From positions 5,764,501-5,828,500 of the forward strand of contig NZ_CP098806.1 of assembly GCF_023822005.2 (NCBI RefSeq): 64,000 nt of DNA, written 5' to 3'. Below, piece by piece: positions 8,967-17,909 of the stretch; the stretch's first letter is position 1, and each line of letters begins with the position of its first letter. Both the position numbers and the translations under genes were made by a program. This DNA is from Dyadobacter fanqingshengii. GTDB taxonomy: Bacteria > Bacteroidota > Bacteroidia > Cytophagales > Spirosomataceae. A model generated the notes under the pieces. The model had not been told where the DNA came from. It searched no databases and saw only the letters and a list, made by a program, of their open reading frames with translations.

Positions 8967-8999
8967 AATATTTGATAATTCAATTAAACAAAAGCAAAA

Positions 9000-9749
9000 A
9001 TGAAAACTACAGGGAACACAGTTCTGATCACAGGAGGAAGCGCAGGAATCGGATTTGAGATTGCAAAGATCTTTTCCGAAAAAGGCAACAACGTTATTAT
9101 TACCGGCAGAAATGAGGCGCGGCTTGCCAGTGCGGCATCGAAGCTTAAAAATACAACGGCGATTGTAAGTGACGTTGCTAACAAGCAGGATGTTGACAAA
9201 CTGGTTGCGACTTTGAAAAGCGATTTTCCAAATATCAATGTGGTAATTAACAATGCAGGAGCGGCCTCTTATTATGTGCTTGATAGTGTTGACAATGCTT
9301 ATGAAAGGGCAGAAGAAGAAATCGTGACTAATTATCTATCCATTGTTGGGCTTAACCAAAAACTGTTGCCATTGCTGAGCGTGCAAACAGAAGCGGCTAT
9401 CGTAAATGTATCAAGCATTGTGGCATACGTACCAAATCACGTGATCCCCACTTATGCTGCCAGCAAGGCCGCATTGCATTCCTACACACAGTCGCTGCGC
9501 CTGACATTGGAAAAATCAACGGACGTTAAAGTTTTTGAACTGATGCCGCCGCTGGTGAACACCGATTTTTCAACAGAGATAGGTGGAGAAAATGGCATTC
9601 CTGCCCGTGAAGTGGCCGAGGCTTTGATCCATGCATTTGAAAATGAAACATACGAAATCCGCGTTGGCCGGACAGCAGACTTGTTTGGATTATTCCTACA
9701 ATCTCCCGAACAAGCGCTTGCGGCGATGAATCCTGTGCCCGTTGCTTAA
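9000..9749 (+). CDS. Short-chain dehydrogenase/reductase (DltE-like)
   Basis: 249-residue classical SDR using NAD(P)H. The cofactor loop TGGSAGIGFEIA is at about residues 11-22, NNAG near 83-86, the catalytic Ser in VSSIVAYVP, and Tyr/Lys in YAASK (about 152-156). It resembles the DltE/YqjQ subgroup, whose substrates are poorly known. It sits directly downstream of a TetR gene and a matching operator, with a DUF2798 membrane protein 48 bp behind it, so it is probably induced by a small molecule sensed by the TetR protein. Confidence 0.85.
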   Translation: MKTTGNTVLITGGSAGIGFEIAKIFSEKGNNVIITGRNEARLASAASKLKNTTAIVSDVANKQDVDKLVATLKSDFPNINVVINNAGAASYYVLDSVDNAYERAEEEIVTNYLSIVGLNQKLLPLLSVQTEAAIVNVSSIVAYVPNHVIPTYAASKAALHSYTQSLRLTLEKSTDVKVFELMPPLVNTDFSTEIGGENGIPAREVAEALIHAFENETYEIRVGRTADLFGLFLQSPEQALAAMNPVPVA

Positions 9750-9797
9750 TATCAAGTATCCGCCGGTAACAATTATAAAACTTAATAAAAACAGAAA

Positions 9798-10034
9798 ATG
9801 AAGCAGAAAATTGCGTTTGCGATGATTATGGGAGTGATCACCACGGGTATAATTTCCTTCAGTTTGGTTTCTATAAATATTGGATTTGTTGCCAATTTTT
9901 TGGTGATTTGGCTGAAATCCTGGATTATGGCCTATACGATAGTCATTCCGGTGATATTGCTGGTAGGTCCAAGAGTGCAAAAAATGGTGGAAGCCTTATT
10001 CAAAGATGCAGTGACTCAGGAGTTTGAAGAATAA
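9798..10034 (+). CDS. DUF2798 family small membrane protein
   Basis: 78 residues with two hydrophobic segments (about 5-31 and 38-58) joined by a short loop, matching the DUF2798 pattern (repeated segments of the type AFAMIMGVITTGIIS and SWIMAYTIVIPVILLVGP). Its function is unknown. It lies 48 bp behind the SDR gene and 33 bp ahead of fabF, so it is the likely third member of the TetR-controlled unit. Confidence 0.75.
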   Translation: MKQKIAFAMIMGVITTGIISFSLVSINIGFVANFLVIWLKSWIMAYTIVIPVILLVGPRVQKMVEALFKDAVTQEFEE

Positions 10035-10067
10035 CTTCTGATGTTGTCGAGAAAATTCTAAATTTTT

Positions 10068-11318
10068 ATGAGAAGAGTAGTTGTTACTGGTTTGGGAGTT
10101 ATCTCTCCCCTCGGAAATTCGGTAGATGAATTTTGGGAAAATATTGTGAATGGTAAAAGCGGTGCTGCTACCATTACGAAAATGGATGTTTCTAAGTTTA
10201 AGACGCAATTCGGCTGCGAAGTCCGCAACTTCAATCCGGAAGATTATATTGAGAAGAAAGAGCTTAAAAAGTTTGACCTGCACACGCAGTATGCGATAGC
10301 CGCTTCAGACACAGCAATTAAAGACGCCGGACTAGATTTCAGCACCATTGACGTAGAAGACCGCTATGATATGGGCGTGATCTGGGCAACAGGAAATGGT
10401 GGAATGGGCACTTTTGAAGATCAGTTGCTGGAATTCCATGCATCGAATGGCGTTCCACGTTTCAGTCCCTTCTTTATTCCGAAAATGATCGTGGACATTG
10501 CAGCGGGCGTTATTTCTATTCGTCACAAACTGCACGGACCCAATTACTGCACCGTTTCAGCTTGCGCATCGTCCAACACAGCGGTGATCAGCGCTTTTGA
10601 TACCATTAAAATGGGAAAAGCGAAGCTGATGGTTGCGGGAGGATCGGAAGCAGCCATTATTTATTCAGCACTGGGCGGTTTTGGCGCGGCGCAGGCATTA
10701 TCCAAACGCAATGACTTGCCTGAAAAGGCATCCCGTCCGTTCGATAAGGACCGCGATGGATTCGTCATGGGCGAAGGCGCGGCCGCATTGATCCTTGAAG
10801 ATCTGGATTATGCAGTGGCACGCGGTGCAAAAATCTACGCAGAGATCGTTGGTGGCGGAATGGCAGCAGATGCTTACCACTTAACGGGCACGCCGCCGGA
10901 CGGAATGGGCGCCGCTTTGGGAATGAGAAAGGCTTTAAAAGAAGCGGAAATCACGCCGGACAAGATCGATTACGTAAATGCGCACGCAACGTCAACCGGA
11001 CTCGGTGATATGAGCGAACTGAACGGAATTAAGACTGTTTTTGGCGACCATCAGGTTGCGATCAGCGCCACAAAATCGATGACAGGGCACTTGTTAGGTG
11101 CAGCCGGAGCCATTGAGGCCATTGTTTGCGCGCTGGCTGTAAAGCATGACATTATCCCGGGAACGATCAATACGGAGACGCTGGATGATGCCACGCCGGA
11201 AGGAATGAACATTATCTTAGGTGATTCCGTGAAGCAAACCGTGAATTATGCACTGAACAACACATTCGGTTTTGGCGGCCATACGGCAACTTCTATATTT
11301 AAAAAATACACCGACTAG
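10068..11318 (+). CDS. fabF: Beta-ketoacyl-ACP synthase II
   Basis: 416-residue condensing enzyme of type II fatty acid synthesis, elongating acyl-ACP with malonyl-ACP. The catalytic Cys166 is in VSACASSNTAV, the first His in NAHATSTGLGD (about residue 307), and the Lys/His pair in KSMTGHLLGAAGAIE (about 339-353). The C-terminal NNTFGFGGHTA loop is present. FabF is often next to acpP, but no acyl carrier protein gene is visible here, so this may be a paralogue. The start is 33 bp after a DUF2798 gene. The stop codon lies inside a hairpin shared with the convergent HAD gene. Confidence 0.88.
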   Translation: MRRVVVTGLGVISPLGNSVDEFWENIVNGKSGAATITKMDVSKFKTQFGCEVRNFNPEDYIEKKELKKFDLHTQYAIAASDTAIKDAGLDFSTIDVEDRYDMGVIWATGNGGMGTFEDQLLEFHASNGVPRFSPFFIPKMIVDIAAGVISIRHKLHGPNYCTVSACASSNTAVISAFDTIKMGKAKLMVAGGSEAAIIYSALGGFGAAQALSKRNDLPEKASRPFDKDRDGFVMGEGAAALILEDLDYAVARGAKIYAEIVGGGMAADAYHLTGTPPDGMGAALGMRKALKEAEITPDKIDYVNAHATSTGLGDMSELNGIKTVFGDHQVAISATKSMTGHLLGAAGAIEAIVCALAVKHDIIPGTINTETLDDATPEGMNIILGDSVKQTVNYALNNTFGFGGHTATSIFKKYTD

Positions 11319-11335
11319 CCGGCAGGCTAATCGGT
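11310..11335. terminator. Bidirectional terminator-like hairpin between fabF and the HAD gene
   Basis: Stem ACCGACTAGCC (11310-11320) / GGCTAATCGGT (11325-11335), one mismatch, 4-nt loop. It contains the fabF stop codon and the end of the convergent HAD gene. On the minus strand it runs into a T-rich stretch, so it may serve the HAD gene best. Confidence 0.5.
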
Positions 11336-12130
11336 AATTTCCGAAAGGATTTCAACAACCCCGTTTTCATCGTTACTCTTAGCGATGAAACGGGCTATTT
11401 TTTTGATATCCGGATGCGCATTGGCCATGGCGTAAGAATAATGTCCTTTTTGAAGCATTTCGAGGTCATTAAGGTAATCCCCGAAGATCATGGTTTGGTC
11501 AAAAGTCACATTGAATTTCTCCTGCAAAACTTCCATAGCACGCCCTTTATTGGCTTTTTTATGTGAAATATCCAGCCAAATCGGCCCGGAAACTTTCACT
11601 TGCAACTTGTCCTCAAAATGCTTGTAATGGGGATAACTGTTCGCCTCGGAACCGGCCAGGTCGCAAAGTGTGAATTTGAGAAACTGGTCATCCGTAACTT
11701 CCGTCAGATCTTTAACGACCTCATATCTTTCGAAATAAAGTTTTAAATGATTGATAAATTCAGGTTCATCATTTTCGACGTAAGCCTTTTTCTTTCCGCA
11801 AATCACCGCGTAAGTGTCTTTGATAGGGCGGGAAATTTTTACCAATTCCCTCACAATGTCCGCGTCTATGGCCTGAATATGAATTTCTTCGTCTTTAAAA
11901 ACAACATAGCTGCCATTTTCCGCAGCAAAAATTACTTCGTCTTTCACCTGTTCCAATGCTTTGGCCAGATTGAAATATTGGCGTCCGCTGGCAGCAACAA
12001 ATATCACGCCGCGGTCTTTTAATTTTCTGAAAATGGGGAAGAAGGATTCGTGTATTTCGTGTTTGGAGTTCAAAAGCGTCCCGTCCATGTCGGTCGCTAC
12101 AAGCCTGATATCGGAAAAAGTCATATTCAA
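11327..12130 (-). CDS. HAD superfamily phosphatase, Cof type
   Basis: 267-residue cytosolic phosphatase of the Cof/IIB HAD group, expected to act on sugar phosphates or nucleotides. Motif I is ATDMDGTLLNS (about residues 12-22) and the C-terminal motif with the metal-binding acidic pair is FGDYLNDLEML (about 216-226). A large cap domain lies between. It is a single gene, convergent with fabF and divergent from the RarD-like transporter. Substrate unknown. Confidence 0.87.
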   Translation of the reverse strand: MNMTFSDIRLVATDMDGTLLNSKHEIHESFFPIFRKLKDRGVIFVAASGRQYFNLAKALEQVKDEVIFAAENGSYVVFKDEEIHIQAIDADIVRELVKISRPIKDTYAVICGKKKAYVENDEPEFINHLKLYFERYEVVKDLTEVTDDQFLKFTLCDLAGSEANSYPHYKHFEDKLQVKVSGPIWLDISHKKANKGRAMEVLQEKFNVTFDQTMIFGDYLNDLEMLQKGHYSYAMANAHPDIKKIARFIAKSNDENGVVEILSEITD

Positions 12131-12309
12131 ATTGTATCGTTAACACTTAAATCAAGCCAAAAATGTCGGCTAAGGTTCCGTGTTTTTGCATTATTAAAAC
12201 ATCATAAGTTGAGAAACGAATGATTTTCAGTGCCTCCGAACCCGTGTTACAATTTTGCTGTTTTCTAAAAACAGTCCATCCACGCCATTTGATACACTTT
12301 ACCAGCTCC

Positions 12310-13209
12310 ATGAAATTTTCAAAATACTATCTGGCAGCATTTATCTCGTTTGTAATCTGGGGATTTTTTAGTCTGGCTTTGAAACCGCTTAAAGCTTACG
12401 CTTCCCTTGACATTCTCTTTTACCGCGTCCTTTTTTGCGCCGTTATCATGGCGGTCATCAGCCTTTTCGTTCGGATTAAAGTTTTGAAAGAAAACATCTC
12501 AATTTTCCGTCAAATGCCTGTGGCGCAAAGAAAACGGGTTACTATACTCACATTGGCAGGGGGATTCTTGTTGACGGCCAACTGGTTTTTCTTTATTTAC
12601 GTGATGAACCACATTAGTGTAAAAGCAGCATCATTCGCGTATCTGGTTTGCCCGATTATGACGACCGTGATTGCCTATTTTGTATTAAATGAAAAATTAA
12701 GCAAATGGCAATGGACGGCCGTTTTAATGAGCGTTGCGAGTTGTATGTTGTTGTCGTTCAGTAATGTAGCAGACATTGCTTACAGTCTCATCGTAGCTGC
12801 TTCGTATGCATTCTATCTGGTTAGCCAGCGGAAAAATACGGGTATGGATAAATTCCTGGTATTGACGGTGCAGATCCTTTTTTCAGCTTTGCTGCTCCTT
12901 CCATTTTATCCGCAATACAGCGAAGCATTACCCACAGAATTCTCATTTTACGCACTCATTTTCCTGATCGCCGTGCTGTTTACCATTGTGCCGTTGTATA
13001 TGAACCTGTATGCGTTGCAAGGCGTGACGTCCTCGACGATGGGCATTTTGTTGTATATCAATCCCTTAATGAACTTCGTGATCGCACTGTTATACTTTCA
13101 CGAGCCTATCAATGCAATCCAGATCACAGCTTACTCGTTGATCTTGATCTCGATCGTCGTTTTCAATGAGCGGTTTATTTTCGGAAGAAGGCGGGCAGCA
13201 TTGGGTTAA
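12310..13209 (+). CDS. rarD: EamA/RarD-type drug-metabolite transporter
   Basis: 299-residue inner-membrane protein with about ten hydrophobic segments. The opening YYLAAFISFVIWGFFSLALK followed by SLDILFYRVLF is typical of the RarD subgroup of EamA transporters, which export small metabolites of unknown identity. I take the ATG at 12310, because the 30 extra residues from an upstream start at 12220 are not membrane-like and the family begins at this point. Its 3' end overlaps the convergent methyltransferase gene by 4 bp. Confidence 0.82.
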   Translation: MKFSKYYLAAFISFVIWGFFSLALKPLKAYASLDILFYRVLFCAVIMAVISLFVRIKVLKENISIFRQMPVAQRKRVTILTLAGGFLLTANWFFFIYVMNHISVKAASFAYLVCPIMTTVIAYFVLNEKLSKWQWTAVLMSVASCMLLSFSNVADIAYSLIVAASYAFYLVSQRKNTGMDKFLVLTVQILFSALLLLPFYPQYSEALPTEFSFYALIFLIAVLFTIVPLYMNLYALQGVTSSTMGILLYINPLMNFVIALLYFHEPINAIQITAYSLILISIVVFNERFIFGRRRAALG

Positions 13210-13835
13210 GGTTTTTGGTATACCAATGATTTGATAAAATTCCGGTAAAACAATTTCTGAAAAACCACTTTGTATCCTGCATTAGCAAACAGCTTTTCGG
13301 TCTCAGGAAGCTTGCTCGCTTCTACTTTCGAGAGGACTTTGAAAAAGAGATACATAGATTTCAAGAGCCATTTCTGCCAGATTTTACTGTGATTTTGATC
13401 AACATTAAAGTCAGTAAAAAGCCAAACTCCGTTTGGAACGAGCAGATTATCAAGCACATTAAAAACAACTTCTGCTTTATCCTGTTTGAAATTATCAAAC
13501 AAAAACGAAGTAATGATCACATCAAACCGTTCATCTGACTGGAATGATTCGATTGCGACATTCACAAACTGAACATTATTTTCTCCTACATTCCGTTTCT
13601 TCGCCACCTCAATCATTTTCTCCGAGATCTCGACGTAAGTAATGTTAATGCCAACTGGCCTTAAACGCGTGATTTCCTCCAAAATCACACCCGTTCCTCC
13701 GCCCGCAATAAGGATTTTCGCTTTCTCTGGAATGAACTTCAAACCAGAACGCTGAGCCTCCATTAATGCATCTCCGAATACAACATTTGAGAGCGTGTCG
13801 TAAAACCCTGCCGTGCGATCATAGTTGTTATTCAT
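13206..13835 (-). CDS. SAM-dependent class I methyltransferase
   Basis: 209 residues. The SAM-binding motif I ILIAGGGTGVILEEI is at about residues 41-55, motif II (ITYVEISEKMIEVA) follows near 65-78, and VIITSFLFDNF lies at the motif IV position. The fold resembles the UbiE/COQ5-like group. It lies 3 bp downstream of a UbiA-like membrane protein gene on the same strand, so the two are almost certainly translated from one message, which suggests methylation of a prenylated or membrane-embedded ring product. The substrate is an inference. Confidence 0.78.
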   Translation of the reverse strand: MNNNYDRTAGFYDTLSNVVFGDALMEAQRSGLKFIPEKAKILIAGGGTGVILEEITRLRPVGINITYVEISEKMIEVAKKRNVGENNVQFVNVAIESFQSDERFDVIITSFLFDNFKQDKAEVVFNVLDNLLVPNGVWLFTDFNVDQNHSKIWQKWLLKSMYLFFKVLSKVEASKLPETEKLFANAGYKVVFQKLFYRNFIKSLVYQKP

Positions 13836-13838
13836 GGC

Positions 13839-14753
13839 TCAATGCAAAGTGAAAAAACTCCCGGCAATGCCGCAAATGGCTTTTAATAATAATAATCCGT
13901 CTATCACGATCAGATAAAACAAGACACTTTTTGGCTTTTGTAAAGCAAATGCAACGCTTAGAAGACATACGAATGGAAGCATGTTCAGAATAATGCTTGG
14001 GCCGCTCAAATGCCTGAAATAGGCAAAGGCAAGGAAAGAAAGCAAGCCAATAAGTGACAAGGGCACCAGCACATAAACGATGGTGTTCCCGAGGCCCATC
14101 CGCACCGCGAACGTTTTCAGCTGAATGTTCGCGTCATCTGCATAATCTTTCATATCGAACATGATAGCATTCACTGTGCAGAACATCCAGTTTTTTATAA
14201 ATAACCAAAACATGAAAATGGGCTCATGAACGACAATGTCCTGCTCAATCCGCAGCATTGTGATAGGAAACACATTCACGAATCCAGCCCAAACAAAGCC
14301 GATCACGAACGCTTTCAACCAGCCCGTATGTCGTAAATTAAATGAGATAATGGATTTTGGGAGCAAGCCGTAATACAGGATCGCAGCGGTAGGAATGCTT
14401 AAAATGAGCAGCCAGTTTGCGACGGGTAAATGGAGCAGTTTATTAAAATCACGAATTAAAAGCCAGCCAGCGATCCCTGCACAAATGGTAAAAAGGACAT
14501 ATTGGCTCACACGTGTAAACCGGTAATGCGTTCGATACCACTCAGTTCGCGGGTTACTGGAAAATGTGGAACCCGGCGGAATGGAGTAAGCAATGGTGTA
14601 ATAAAACACCGTAGCGCAAAAAATCAGGATATAGTAGGGAACCGCATTGAAAGGCAAACCAAGTTGAAACATCGTCTCCAGAGACAACGCGACGGCCAGC
14701 AGGCCAACGAAGTAATTTGCAAAGAAGACGAATGAAACAATTTTTTTTACCAT
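13839..14753 (-). CDS. UbiA-like polytopic membrane protein
   Basis: 304 residues, eight or nine hydrophobic segments. The segment FDMKDYADDANIQLKTFAVRMG at residues 199-220 fits the second aspartate-rich motif of UbiA prenyltransferases (D200, D203, D206/D207, then K-T-x-x-V-x-x-G). The first motif (N-D-x-x-D), expected around residues 50-80, is not visible; that loop reads SIPPGSTFSSNPRTEW. It may therefore be a divergent or non-prenylating member. It is paired with a methyltransferase gene 3 bp downstream. Confidence is good for the fold and low for the reaction. Confidence 0.65.
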   Translation of the reverse strand: MVKKIVSFVFFANYFVGLLAVALSLETMFQLGLPFNAVPYYILIFCATVFYYTIAYSIPPGSTFSSNPRTEWYRTHYRFTRVSQYVLFTICAGIAGWLLIRDFNKLLHLPVANWLLILSIPTAAILYYGLLPKSIISFNLRHTGWLKAFVIGFVWAGFVNVFPITMLRIEQDIVVHEPIFMFWLFIKNWMFCTVNAIMFDMKDYADDANIQLKTFAVRMGLGNTIVYVLVPLSLIGLLSFLAFAYFRHLSGPSIILNMLPFVCLLSVAFALQKPKSVLFYLIVIDGLLLLKAICGIAGSFFTLH

Positions 14754-14791
14754 ATATTAGGTAACCGATCAATTCTTAAACCAACATTTTC

Positions 14792-16342
14792 ATGAAAAGA
14801 ATCTCCTTCCTTTTCCTATTGTTTTCCATTATTCAGATACAGCACGGTTTCTCGCAGAGCAAAGATCCGATTGTTGAAAATATAGTTAAAGAAGCAACCG
14901 AAAACTCACAACTGGAAAAACTGGCGCATGAATTAATGGACGTGATCGGGCCAAGGCTCGTAGGGTCGCCGCAAATGCAGCAGGCGCACGAATGGGCGGT
15001 GGCGAAATATAAAGGTTGGAACATTACGGCGAAAAACGAAAAGTGGGGTGAATGGCGTGGTTGGGAACGCGGCGTGTCGCACATTGATATGGTGGCGCCA
15101 AGAGTGAAATCGCTGGAAGGAATGCAATTGGCCTGGAGCCCGGGAACGGGTGGAAAAACGGTTACGGCCGAGGTGATCATTCTTCCCGACGTGGCAGATT
15201 CGCTGGCTTTCCAGAAATGGCTTCAGACAGCGAAAGGCAAATTTGTGATGATCAGCGTGAACCAGCCAACGGGCCGGCCGGATTATAACTGGCAGGAATT
15301 TGCGACCAAAGAATCATTTGAAAAAATGAAAAAAGAGCGCGACGTGCAGACGGAGGCCTGGGCAGATCGTTTGAAAAAAAGTGGTTATACGGCACGCACT
15401 TTGCCACTGGCGTTAGAAAAAGCAGGAGCGGCAGGCGTTGTAATGTCTTATTGGTCAAAGGGTTTTGGTGCCAACAAGATTTTTGGTGCTTACACCAAAA
15501 CGATTCCAACTGTTGACATTTCACTGGAAGATTACGGCCTGCTATATCGCTTGTCGGAATCAGGGCACACGCCGAAGATCAGCGTGCGTGCAGATGCGAA
15601 GGAAACAGGCGTGAGCCAGACATTTAATACAATTGGAGAAATTAAGGGCTCAGAAAATCCCAATGAATACGTAATACTCTCCGCTCATTTCGATTCATGG
15701 GATGGCGGAACAGGCGCGACAGACAACGGAACGGGCACAATTGTGATGATGGAGGCCATGCGCATTCTCAAAAAAGTGTATCCCAATCCGAAAAGAACGA
15801 TCCTTGTTGGACATTGGGGGAGCGAGGAGCAGGGACTGAATGGCTCGCGGGCGTTCGTGGAGGACCATCCGGAAATTGTTCAGAACATTCAGGCGGTTTT
15901 TAATCAGGATAACGGCACAGGAAGGGTTATTAACCTTTCAGGACAGGGTTTTTTGAATTCCTACGAATATCTTAGCCGCTGGCTGGCCAAGGTTCCTGAC
16001 AACATTAAGGCGCCGATTGAATCCAAATTTCCGGGTGCACCGGGCGCCGGCGGATCTGATTTTGCTTCATTTGTTGCAGCTGGCGCGCCTGCATTCTCGT
16101 TAAGCTCTTTGAACTGGTCTTACGGGACATATACATGGCATACCAACCGCGATACTTACGATAAGATCGTGTTTGATGATGTGCGCAGCAATGCAATTCT
16201 GGCTGCGATCATGGCTTATCAGGCCAGTGAAGATCCTGCCAAGACTTCACGTGAGAAAAGTGTTTTACCATTAAATTCAAAGGGCGAGCCAGGAGCTTGG
16301 CCTGAGCCGAGAAAGCCAACACGTCGGGGCGGACTGGATTAA
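14792..16342 (+). CDS. Secreted M28 family zinc aminopeptidase/peptidase
   Basis: 516 residues with a signal peptide (hydrophobic FLFLLFSIIQIQ, cleavage after GFSQ near residue 21). The catalytic zinc site of family M28 is complete: HFD in LSAHFDSWDGGTGATDNG (about 298-315), Glu pair in WGSEEQGLNGS (about 344-354), Asp in FNQDNGTGR, and the final His in TWHTNRDTYD (about 450-459). An inserted PA-like domain lies between residues of about 120 and 270. It releases amino acids from peptides in the periplasm or outside. A leucyl aminopeptidase gene follows 67 bp later, giving a peptide-scavenging pair. Confidence 0.88.
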   Translation: MKRISFLFLLFSIIQIQHGFSQSKDPIVENIVKEATENSQLEKLAHELMDVIGPRLVGSPQMQQAHEWAVAKYKGWNITAKNEKWGEWRGWERGVSHIDMVAPRVKSLEGMQLAWSPGTGGKTVTAEVIILPDVADSLAFQKWLQTAKGKFVMISVNQPTGRPDYNWQEFATKESFEKMKKERDVQTEAWADRLKKSGYTARTLPLALEKAGAAGVVMSYWSKGFGANKIFGAYTKTIPTVDISLEDYGLLYRLSESGHTPKISVRADAKETGVSQTFNTIGEIKGSENPNEYVILSAHFDSWDGGTGATDNGTGTIVMMEAMRILKKVYPNPKRTILVGHWGSEEQGLNGSRAFVEDHPEIVQNIQAVFNQDNGTGRVINLSGQGFLNSYEYLSRWLAKVPDNIKAPIESKFPGAPGAGGSDFASFVAAGAPAFSLSSLNWSYGTYTWHTNRDTYDKIVFDDVRSNAILAAIMAYQASEDPAKTSREKSVLPLNSKGEPGAWPEPRKPTRRGGLD

Positions 16343-16409
16343 GCATTGTCACATTGAGCGCGTTTTGGGGAAGGCATTTGAAATATTTTTTATTGATTGA
16401 CAACATACA

Positions 16410-17801
16410 ATGCAGATAAAACAATTATCGGAGGCAACGGAAGAATTGTTGCTGATCCGTCCGTTTGAGCAAGGTTTTGAGCCTGAAAATCAAGCCATGT
16501 TCAAGGCTGAGAAAGGTGAAATATGGTGGTATTCTTCCCGTGAACTCTGGATTGGGTTAGGGAAATCACCGCAGCTTCCGGGTATCATCAAGATTTTCAG
16601 ATCACTGTTTTTCAAGCGCAAAGATCGCTGGCCGGACGAAATCGTCTTGGATTGCAAAGGACGTACACCCGATTGGATCGAAAATGCAGTGAACGGGATC
16701 ATTTTGGGGGGCTACGATCTCCAACTCTACAAAACAGAACCCAAGCCATTAAGCGCTTTTTTCAAAACCGGAACATTATCCGTCCTAGCCGAAAAGCATT
16801 CCCCGGAAATCGACGATGCATTATATATTGCTCAAAAGACTGCATTGGTCCAGATGCGGATCATGGACTTAATGAATGCGCCTTCTAACTACAAAAATCC
16901 TGCAACGCTGGCTGAATGGGCGACTGAATCAGGAGAAAAAAACGGTTATAAGGTGACTGTGCTTGATAAATCCAGGCTTGAAGAGCTCGGTATGCTCGCA
17001 TTGCTGGCAGTCGGAAAAGGCAGTGAAGCTCCGCCGCTGATGATCGTGTTGGAATATGAACCGGAGCATTACACCAGAACAGTTGCATTGGTAGGAAAGG
17101 GCGTAACGTTCGATACGGGCGGGATTTCCATCAAAACTGCTGCCAATATGCATTTGATGAAAAGCGATATGGGCGGCGCGGCGGCTGTTTTGGGAGCGGT
17201 TGAACTGGCTGCGCAACTGAAAATTCCTGTGCGAATCATTGGGGTAATTCCATCAACCGAAAACAGTGTGGACGGACTTTCGATGAAGCCTGGTGATGTC
17301 ATTGGTTCCTATTCAGGCAAAACCATTGAAGTGATTGATACGGACGCCGAGGGGAGGTTAATCCTCGCGGACGGACTCAGCTACGCGATCCGGGAGTTCA
17401 AACCAGACACAGTTATCGATCTGGCAACGCTTACCGGAAGCGTGATCCAGACATTGGGTTACGAAGCCGCCGGACTTTTTACGCCAAACAATGCGCTCGC
17501 AGAATCATTGGCCCAAGCGGGAGACATTACCGGCGAAAGAATGTGGCGGTTGCCGATTTGGGATTCATATAAAGAAGAAATCGCATCCGACATTGCGGAT
17601 GTGAAGAATTATCATGGAAAGCCCCTGGCCGGCGCTATCGTCGCGGCTAAATTTTTAGAAGCATTCACGGACGAGCACCCGGCATGGGCGCACCTGGACA
17701 TTGCCGGAACAGCATTCGGTGATACAGAATTTGCGCCTGGCCGGGCGGGGACGGCTTATGGCGTTCGATTATTACGCGTTTTCTTGTCAGGGATAATTTA
17801 A
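16410..17801 (+). CDS. Leucyl aminopeptidase, M17 family
   Basis: 463 residues. The C-terminal M17 catalytic domain is clear: KGVTFDTGGISIK (two-metal site Lys and Asp, about 230-242), KSDMGGAAAVLGA, and the family signature in IDTDAEGRLILADGL (about 309-323), where the usual first residue Asn is replaced by Asp. The N-terminal domain is shorter than in PepA. Cytosolic removal of N-terminal residues from peptides is expected. No signal peptide is seen, so the preceding M28 enzyme would act outside and this one inside. Confidence 0.88.
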   Translation: MQIKQLSEATEELLLIRPFEQGFEPENQAMFKAEKGEIWWYSSRELWIGLGKSPQLPGIIKIFRSLFFKRKDRWPDEIVLDCKGRTPDWIENAVNGIILGGYDLQLYKTEPKPLSAFFKTGTLSVLAEKHSPEIDDALYIAQKTALVQMRIMDLMNAPSNYKNPATLAEWATESGEKNGYKVTVLDKSRLEELGMLALLAVGKGSEAPPLMIVLEYEPEHYTRTVALVGKGVTFDTGGISIKTAANMHLMKSDMGGAAAVLGAVELAAQLKIPVRIIGVIPSTENSVDGLSMKPGDVIGSYSGKTIEVIDTDAEGRLILADGLSYAIREFKPDTVIDLATLTGSVIQTLGYEAAGLFTPNNALAESLAQAGDITGERMWRLPIWDSYKEEIASDIADVKNYHGKPLAGAIVAAKFLEAFTDEHPAWAHLDIAGTAFGDTEFAPGRAGTAYGVRLLRVFLSGII

Positions 17802-17813
17802 ATGGCCCTTCCC

Positions 17814-17843
17814 TTGCTAAATTGGTTCTTTTTGCTAGATTTG
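17814..17843 (+). promoter_or_regulatory. Bacteroidota-type promoter of the ATP-grasp gene
   Basis: TTG at 17814-17816, 19-bp spacer, TAGATTTG (TAnnTTTG) at 17836-17843. It is 66 bp before the ATP-grasp start codon and directly after the aminopeptidase stop. Confidence 0.6.
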
Positions 17844-17909
17844 AAAAAGCAAGTTTTGGGTTAATCATTCAGAATTTTTGTCAGCTACTTTCCACGAAAG
17901 ATCATTTTT

